This document shows positions 57,918 through 64,000 of a stretch of 64,000 bases of DNA, piece by piece. The stretch covers positions 53,431,768-53,495,767 of the forward strand of contig CM067360.1 in assembly GCA_034401795.1 (NCBI GenBank), read 5' to 3'. Source of the stretch: Chaetoderma sp. LZ-2023a (Eukaryota > Mollusca > Caudofoveata > Chaetodermatida > Chaetodermatidae). Each line of letters opens with the position of its first letter. Within the stretch, counting starts at the first letter, position 1. A program made the translations under genes and the position numbers. The notes under the pieces are model-generated. The model was not told the origin of the DNA. It did not search any database and saw only the letters and a program-made list of their open reading frames with translations.

Positions 57918-58690
57918 ATCTTTTCAGGGAGGATAACTTTGGCAAACATGGACAGATCTCACTTAAACAAAATCATGACACTTCGTCTCTATGTATATGT
58001 TCACTGGAAATTGAATTTCAAATGTAGGTTCAAAACTCCCTGAGATCTGGCCATGGAAAATTTTGTTGACAAATTTTACTATTTTTATGGGGGATAACTC
58101 TCACAATTACAGATGGATATTACTCAAACAAAATCATAACGCATCATCTCCACGCAATATGTGCACTGGAGCAAAAATTTCAAATGTAGGTTGACAAGTT
58201 TTTGAGATATGGCCCGGGCACAAAATTATTGACACACTGGAGCAAAAATTTCGGGGGGGGGGGTGAAAATCCTAGCAAATATCGACAGATCTCGATGAAA
58301 CGAAATCATGACACATTGTCTCTGCCTAATATGTGCAATGCAGTAAAAATTTCAAATGTAGGTTAAGAAGTTTTTTAGATTCGACCCGGACACGAAATGT
58401 TTGACGCATTTTACGCATTTCAGGGGGGATAACTCTAGCAAATATTGACAGATCTCGACGAAACCAAATTATGACACTTCGTCTCCCTCTACCATGTGCC
58501 CTGGAGCAAAAATTTCAAATGTAGATTCAGAAGCTTTTGAGATACAGCCCGGACACAACATTTTTTACGCATTTCAGGGGGGGATAACTCTACCAAATAT
58601 TGACAGATCATGAAGAAACGAAGTCTTGATACATCGTCTCCGCCTAATATGTGCACTGGAGAAGAAATTTCAAATGGTGGTTAATGAGCT
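57918..58690 (+). repeat. ~160-bp tandem repeat array, about five units
   Basis: Units contain GGGGGATAACTCTAGCAAAT, GACAGATCTCGACGAAACGA, CATCGTCTCCGCCTAATATG, CACTGGAGCAAAAATTTCAA and ATTTGAGATATGGCCCGGAC-like sequence. Units differ mostly by substitutions and a poly-G run near 58253-58262. Confidence 0.85.
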
Positions 58691-59521
58691 AAAATTGGCC
58701 AAGTGGTTATAACGAGAAGTCTTAGATGATTTCCTTGTCATTATTGGAAATCCGCGATGACCAACAAAAGAACTACCAAATCAAGTTTTTGCACAGATTT
58801 GTTATAAAGTCCTTCCAGCTACGATTGGTTGAAGTCAACCCAGCGGTTAATGAGTAGTTGTCTAAACAATTTATTGGACGTTTTCAGAAATCTAAGATGG
58901 TCGCACACAAAGGTTCACCAATCAAGTTTCTGTACATAGATGTTCCTAAGCCTATCACCATAAGGTTGTACTAGCCAGATCTGATCAAAATCAGACAACA
59001 GTTAATTAGTAGGACTTCGTCAAACCGATTTTAAGGAAATTTCATGTGCATCCAAGATGACTAGCACAAAAATTGCTACCTAGGGTCCTTTCAGCCAAGT
59101 TTGATTAAAGTCTGCCCAGAGGTTAATGAGGACAATCATTTTAATGAAAATGTTGATAGACAATGGACAGTGACTGCTGTAAGTTATTATATAATATGCA
59201 TGTACATGTAAGGCATATAAGGGGGCAAATAGTTGGTAATCCATTGGGCCCGTCAAGACAGAAATAGAGCAAGCCCTGACATATTCCTGCTAGTTTTAAG
59301 CTAGCCACAAGCCCTGCTTTACCGAAGAGGTGGTTTTTCAACACACGCACAAACAAGAGGCCCAAGAGCCTTGATACTCACCTGGATCATTAGCATTTGA
59401 ACCATTAGCATTTGAACAGACATAATTATTTACGTTCAGCAGCAAGAAACCATTCAAGAGAAAATTGGAATTGAGTACGCACAATATTTACCTAGTAGGA
59501 AATTAATGAGGGGCGCTGGTC

Positions 59522-59572
59522 ACCCAATCAGACCCAATCAGACCCAATCAGACCCAATCAGACCCAATCAGA
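59522..59572 (+). repeat. 10-bp tandem repeat, five units
   Basis: ACCCAATCAG repeated five times without error; the following unit is degraded to ATCCAAACTT. Confidence 0.95.
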
Positions 59573-59639
59573 TCCAAACTTAGGTTCCATTGCCACAATA
59601 AAAATATCACATATAATTATCACCAAATGCTTGCCCTGT

Positions 59640-59860
59640 AGGTGGGGCTTAGAATACACCTTCCGTATCCTCTGCGTGTCGTAAGAGGTGACTAAAGGAG
59701 GTACGGGTGAGGTAACCCTGACAGAAACCTCGAGTGCTGAAGACGGAGGTTCCAGGCCGCACGGCGCACTCTAATAAACCATGGATCCACGCACTTAACG
59801 CTTATGATCATGTCGATAGTCACTTACAGGACTGGCGGTATGATCAGCGAATGACAAGAA
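59640..59860. repeat. Dispersed repeat with GTCGTAAGAGGTGACTAAAG core
   Basis: The segment from GTAGGTGGGGCTTAGAATAC to AGCGAATGACAAGAAG is relatively GC-rich and looks like a short interspersed or MITE-type repeat. I recall the core TGTCGTAAGAGG-GACTAA from repeats of marine molluscs, but cannot confirm it here. No copy elsewhere in the window was found. Confidence 0.3.
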
Positions 59861-60644
59861 GATGATCACCAAATGCAAAATTTTGACTTGTCCAAGAGAG
59901 CCATGTCTTATCATGGATCAAATTTTCTTGAACAAACTAATTGCCTTCAGTTACTGATGAAACATAATGAGTTTCAGCATGATCTGTACAGCAGTTCCTG
60001 AGATGTCATTTTCGAGAACAAGGTAAAACTGGTAAAATGAACCAATCAAAATTCTGAATGGATAATCTGGAGCAAATTACCAGATCTAGAGAGGTCATCA
60101 CCCCAACTTTTGTTGTAATCCGCCAGGTGGTTCTTGAGAAGTCATTTAAAGCTGTTCCTATTCATTTCCTACAGGATTTCCAGAAGTTTAAAAAAAACCA
60201 AGATGGCCACAAGAAAAATCAACGAATTGAATTTCTAAATGGTAGTACCGGAATAATTTTTCAAATAATCTTAAGATTTTCACCAAAAAATATAACCAAT
60301 CAAAATTCTAAACAGAAGTTCTGGAGTGTACCACCACAGATTACTTCTAGGTAAATTCAATTGAAATCCACCACGCAGCTAAGAAGGTGATGCATTTTGA
60401 CAATTTCCTGTACATTTTTCCTTAAATCTCAGATTTTCACCCCAAAGCATGACCCACCAAAATTCTGAATAGGCATTCTAGACCATACCACCATAGGATC
60501 CTTCCAGCCAAATTTGGTTGAAATAGGTCAAACCATTAAGATGGGATTTGACAGATGGATGACGGATGAAAGGATGTTGGCTGGCTGCCATGACACAAGC
60601 TCACTTGGTCCTTCAGGCTAGGAACTAAAAAGATGAATACTCAC

Positions 60645-60754
60645 CAAAAGTGGCATTTGTTTTCTGGCTTTCTCTGCTGTTCTTTCTCGTGTCGCTGGTG
60701 TAGTGCTGACGGCGAACAATGCGACCAACAATAGATATGAGAGGCGATGAACAA
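60645..60754 (-). CDS. CTC1: CTC1-like exon: OB-fold strand pair
   Basis: The acceptor is TTTTCATACACAG and the donor is TTTTG followed by GTGAGT. It is entered in phase 2 and left in phase 1. It encodes CSSPLISIVGRIVRRQHYTS and a polar linker. PLISIVGRIVRRQ is a typical OB-fold β-strand pair. An AG further out (start 60777, phase 0) has a better pyrimidine tract, but only the 60754 boundary fits the phase-2 donor at 62993. Confidence 0.75.
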
Positions 60755-61010
60755 CTGTGTATGAAAATCACAGTCCTCTGAGAATAGTAATCATTTGTCT
60801 TCTAAATTCAACTAAATTTTATTTGGATATCAAGCATTCAGATTTCTGTAGATATATTTGAAAGACTATCACTCTAGAGTCCTTCCAGGCAAGTTTCCTT
60901 AAAATTGACCCTGTAGTTAATGAGCACTTATTTTAAATGATTTCCTGTAAATTTGTCAAAAATGGCTGCTAGAACATTCACCAATCAAATTTTTATGTCT
61001 GCACACCTCT

Positions 61011-61026
61011 ATTATTATTATTATTC

Positions 61027-61058
<32 letters not shown>
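61011..61058 (+). repeat. TTA trinucleotide repeat (target of Tc1 insertion)
   Basis: An (ATT)n tract runs up to the transposon and resumes on its far side at 62716-62734. The element therefore inserted inside the tract. Confidence 0.9.
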
Positions 61059-62715
61059 CACCTGTGCAAAAGTTAAGCACCAGCAAAAACAATAGAACGT
61101 AGAAACATGATGGTACAACTAGGCTGCCATACTTTTTGTCCCCGCGTTAGCTGACATAATTCCAAGTACGAAATGCACATGCATGCATGACTTCACGCCG
61201 CTTGATGTCCGTGCGTGGCGGGAAACAGCACACGTGTTCAGTTATGTAAAAGTCCAGTTTGAGGTGTAGAACATTACATACAGATTTAGGCGACAAGATT
61301 AGGAATTTTGTGTTCATGACCGTGGTTTATTTGTACAGAGAGAATTAGCTCTTGATTGTGAACCGCTATGGCAAGACGAAGGTTAAGTGATCGTGTGAAA
61401 TGGCAAATCATAGGCATGCATACCACTGGTATGTCATGCAGAGAGATTGGCAGACAGCTGAACATTAACCATACTGTAATCAGTCGTTTGATTGCAAAAC
61501 ATGGGCAAACTAACGCGGTGAAGGACAGGCCTAGATCTGGAAGACCGAAGAACACTACTGCCCGTGATGATCGAGCCCTAGTACGCCTTGTTAGGAGATC
61601 TCCATTCACCAACAGCAGAGTGCTCAGCCAGCAATGGGAAACGCGCAATAGAGTGTCAATGTCTACCGTCAAAAGGAGACTGTATGCTGCTGGCATGAAA
61701 GCTAGGAGACCTGTCAGACGTCCTCTCCTCACTGCACACCACAAAGAGGAGCGTCTGAGGTGGTGCAACGAAAGAAGACACTGGAACATGAGATCCTGGA
61801 GACGGGTACACTGGTCCGATGAAAGTCGGTTCCTGCTTCATGCCACAGATGGTCGAACTCGTGTATGGAGGTCCAGACGCACGGCATACGACCAACGTAA
61901 CATCATGGAAGAAGTTCCATTTGGTGGAGGTTCCATTATGATATGGGGGTGCATCTCATTTGATTGTAAGCTGGATCTGTTGACTGTACCTGGAACACTA
62001 AATGGACAAAGATATCAAGATTCCATACTGGATAGAGTTGTGGTCCCTCATTTTGTAAATCATGCACCTGGAACCCACCCTATATTCATGGATGACAATG
62101 CCCGACCACATCGTGCTAGAGCTGTGCATGAATACCTCCGCCAGAATGCCATCGAAACCCTACCATGGCCAGCAAGGAGCCCTGACATGAACCCTATTGA
62201 GCATATCTGGGACATTCTGGGAAACATGGTGAGAAGGAGGTATCCTCCTGTGCAGAACCTACAGGAATTAACAGACGCACTCCATCTTGAATGGCAACGA
62301 ATACCACAATGGCGTATCAGTCGGTTGGTGACCAGCATGAGACGTCGTGTCCAGGCCGTCATCCAGGCACAAGGTGGATATACCCGGTATTAATAATGAC
62401 AGTCTCAAACTTGTGCACAGATGTTAAACTTCGTTTTCAGACACCATTACTGACAATCTAGCCACGTGTGTCAACTGTAGGGCAATAGTTGTCAGTTGTG
62501 TCAACGTAACCATATTCAGGCCTTGTTTTCAAGTTCAAACAAAAACATACAGTGTTTCCCCACCATCATAATCAGCATTCCTCTAGTTGCATTATTACCT
62601 CTTGCACTAAGATGGATGGGTACATAAATGTTTATGCTATTGCTTTCTTCATAGCACATGAATATACCCTCACATGTGCGTAAAAATAGGGTGGTGCTTA
62701 ACTTTTGCACAGGTG
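61059..62715 (+). mobile_element. Tc1/mariner-like transposon, copy 2, structurally intact
   Basis: The element is 1,657 bp, with CACCTGTGCAAAAGTTAAGC at 61059 and its complement ending at 62715. TA dinucleotides flank it (61057-61058, 62716-62717). It is nearly identical to the copy at 39653-41307 over its whole length, with one 2-base length difference. Confidence 0.97.
61368..62393 (+). CDS. Tc1-like transposase, DD34E, intact
   Basis: The product is a 341-residue cut-and-paste DNA transposase, presumably nuclear, acting at TA targets. The N-terminus (about residues 6-50) has a paired-like helix-turn-helix (SCREIGRQLNINHTVISRLI) and a GRPK linker at 58-61. A second DNA-binding half covers 65-115. 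The catalytic triad is Asp-151 (HWSDESRF), Asp-243 (FMDDNARPH) and Glu-278 (NPIEHIWD), with 34 residues between the last two: DD34E, as in Tc1. The length is normal for Tc1. The ATG at 61368 is the first in frame and lies about 310 bases inside the left end. Near-perfect identity to the other copy suggests recent activity. Confidence 0.95.
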   Translation: MARRRLSDRVKWQIIGMHTTGMSCREIGRQLNINHTVISRLIAKHGQTNAVKDRPRSGRPKNTTARDDRALVRLVRRSPFTNSRVLSQQWETRNRVSMSTVKRRLYAAGMKARRPVRRPLLTAHHKEERLRWCNERRHWNMRSWRRVHWSDESRFLLHATDGRTRVWRSRRTAYDQRNIMEEVPFGGGSIMIWGCISFDCKLDLLTVPGTLNGQRYQDSILDRVVVPHFVNHAPGTHPIFMDDNARPHRARAVHEYLRQNAIETLPWPARSPDMNPIEHIWDILGNMVRRRYPPVQNLQELTDALHLEWQRIPQWRISRLVTSMRRRVQAVIQAQGGYTRY

Positions 62716-62744
62716 TATATTATTATTATTATTATCCAATTAAC

Positions 62745-62980
62745 ATTCAAATTTGTTTTTAAATGATACAGTTTTCTCATAGAAAATGTTCTTTTGTCAT
62801 GTTTGTAGAGCAAGAGATTATTTTTGAATAATTACCACTGGAATAACATGCTCGATTATCGAGCCAGTTATTCCAGTGGCAAATATTAAAAAATACTCAT
62901 CTTTTGGTATGAAAATGAACATTTCTCAAGGCCACTGCAGAAGCCACTTTTGGCCGGCTTGGTACTTAAAGGGTTATAGA
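62745..62980. repeat. R2 repeat in a CTC1 intron
   Basis: AATTACCACTGGAATAACAT, a centre GCTCGATTATCGAGC (perfect short palindrome) and CCAGTTATTCCAGTGGCAAA form the hairpin. The tail is CCACTGCAGAAGCCACTTTT and GGTACTTAAAGGGTTA. Confidence 0.75.
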
Positions 62981-62992
62981 GTGTAAACAAAC

Positions 62993-63078
62993 CTGCCAAC
63001 GAATATTGTTCTGAAGTCATCAAATGGTGGCACGGGACTACTGACCTCTAAGTATGCAGTTATCAGCTGTTGAGCTTT
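62993..63078 (-). CDS. CTC1: CTC1-like exon, most upstream one found
   Basis: The acceptor is GTTTTGTTCTAG and the donor is GCAG followed by GTTTGT. It is entered in phase 0 and left in phase 2. It encodes KAQQLITAYLEVSSPVPPFD then DFRTIFVG with no stop. By itself it is too short to name; its assignment rests on phase continuity with the exon at 60645-60754. Earlier exons of the gene must lie at higher coordinates or beyond the window. Confidence 0.65.
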
Positions 63079-63139
63079 CTAGAACAAAACATGTAATTAC
63101 GTAATTACCTGTACGACATGACACAGTGATGAAACTCTA

Positions 63140-63550
63140 ACCTTTTAATGGTCATACCGGCCAAACCCGGCCTCTGCAACGGTCTTGAGGAATGTCTATT
63201 TGCAGGCCAAGAGAAGACTATTTTTGAAAATTCACCACTGGCATGACTGCCGTGGTAAATTTTCAAAAATTGTCTTCTCTTGGCCTGCAAATGGACATTC
63301 AAGGATCAAAAATTTGTATTTTCTTGAAATATATTGCCCATTAAAATTGCTAAATTTTTACAATAAAATCAAAATATTTACTTATTTAATGTCAATTTGC
63401 AGGCCAAGAGAAGACTTAGAATTTAACACAGGAATGACTGGCAGCACGTGGTAAATTTTCAAAAATAGTCTTCTCTTGGCCTGCAAATGGCCGTTCCTCA
63501 AGATCATTATAGACGCTGGTTTTGGACGGCTTCGACATGAAAGGGTTACA
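63140..63550. repeat. Two tandem R2 hairpin repeats
   Basis: The first copy (63140-63310): TTTTGAAAATTCACCACTGG and its complement, with outer arms TTTGCAGGCCAAGAGAAGAC and GTCTTCTCTTGGCCTGCAAA. The second (63385-63550) has the same outer arms around AACACAGGAATGACTGGCAG. These outer arms are the best preserved in the window. Confidence 0.8.
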
Positions 63551-64000
63551 TTAAATGACAACCCTAGAATAACCACAGAATATAGAAAGAAAGGATGCGC
63601 AGCGTTTTTTCTCACTCTGCGCATAACACTCCATCCACTTCATGTATGGTTTGACAAAGATTCCGTTTTATTTTATTTATGGAAAAAAGACGGAGAATCC
63701 TCAGTGTACATGTAAGTCAGTCAACACTCTGTATCTTTCTTCTTTATTTTTTATTCTTGGCGCAAAGTTTGGACCGCATTTCAACATAGAAATAGGGAAT
63801 AATTTGAAAATAATCGGATTATGTTAACAATATTCAACAGAACCGTTTATTTTGGTTTAAAAACATGTTATTTCTGAGCTGTACTCTACCACAAATTGTA
63901 ACCTCTATATATCGACCACTTCATTGACCACATAACTGACTTTTAGTCAAGCATTCATGCATGTCAGATAAGGACCACCTGTCTATTGACAGCCATCTCT
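63551..64000. other. Unassigned sequence at the right edge
   Basis: No convincing CTC1 exon was found here. A plus-strand open frame at 63476-63715 and one at 63642-63827 have no family motif. Confidence 0.35.

Larger units (their letters stand above)
57517..60644 (-). other. Longest mapped CTC1 intron
   Basis: It contains a well-preserved R2 hairpin (57735-57875), a five-unit ~160-bp tandem array (57918-58690), a 10-bp repeat (59522-59572), several degenerate repeats and no recognised gene. The minus-strand open frame at 59141-59365 shows no family motif. Confidence 0.7.
60755..62992 (-). other. CTC1 intron interrupted by a Tc1-like element
   Basis: About 75% of this 2.2-kb intron is the transposon 61059-62715; without it the intron is about 0.6 kb. 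The transposon lies in the opposite orientation to the gene. A R2 repeat occupies most of 62745-62980. Confidence 0.75.

Noticed and set aside
59141-59490. Possible extra CTC1 exon: donor GATCCAG followed by GTGAGT at about 59381
   Set aside because: No acceptor gives an open frame, and the phases of the flanking exons already match each other without it.
60755-60777. Alternative acceptor TATTCTCAG that would extend the CTC1 exon at 60645
   Set aside because: It has a better pyrimidine tract but enters in phase 0, while the preceding exon leaves in phase 2. It would be right only if another exon exists between them.

Overview
This is a window of an animal nuclear genome, most likely an aquatic invertebrate; the species cannot be named from the sequence. 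The evidence is spliced coding exons with GT-AG introns, Tc1/mariner and Ty3/gypsy elements, long GT and 20-bp satellites, and AT-rich non-coding DNA packed with dispersed hairpin repeats. There are no bacterial-type operons, no CRISPR arrays and no rRNA or tRNA genes that I can recognise.

The one apparent cellular gene is on the minus strand at the right, from about 51,440 to beyond 63,078. Six exons with matching intron phases (62993-63078, 60645-60754, 57267-57516, 54679-54936, 53691-53832, 52008-52176), plus a likely terminal exon (51521-51663) and a poly(A) signal, encode the C-terminal part of a CTC1-like protein. CTC1 is the large subunit of the CST (CTC1-STN1-TEN1) telomere and replication complex. 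The 5' part of the gene lies beyond the right edge. Its introns are full of repeats, including a complete Tc1-like transposon.

Layout: 1-4330, mostly unassigned sequence with one repeat, a GC-rich patch and a promoter-like patch. 5585-7622 (minus), a broken transposase-like gene with a hAT-like RNase H core. About 7739-11850 (plus), a degenerate Ty3/gypsy retrotransposon (gag, protease, reverse transcriptase/RNase H, integrase). 11850-23430, non-coding DNA dominated by dispersed repeats, a ~180-bp tandem array, an ACTC repeat and a 694-bp pure GT tract held between inverted-repeat arms. 23490-25800 (plus), a decayed gene of an unnamed repeat-associated family. 29819-32054, a 20-bp minisatellite of about 112 units. 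34795-35110 (minus), a BESS-motif remnant. 38320-39110, a tandem repeat. 39500-46835, a tandem duplication of about 2.2-2.4 kb in which copy 1 carries a Tc1 insertion and copy 2 carries a different TIR transposon. 46835-51350, hairpin repeats. 51440-64000, the CTC1-like gene.

Repeat families named here for reference. R1: a hairpin built from TTGAATATTTTGAAACTAAT and its complement; full copies (~390-410 bp) also carry several TGACGTCA-like sites. R2: a hairpin built from TTACCACTGGAATGACTGGC and its complement, flanked by a segment that begins or ends near AACCCTTTAA. R3: ~560-650 bp, recognised by CAAGCTAGTCAATGGGAAAT, in two subfamilies (A and B). R4: a repeat carrying its own GT-rich microsatellite. 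R5: ~600-bp repeat that precedes R3-B. All repeat boundaries were found by eye and are approximate unless a target duplication is stated.
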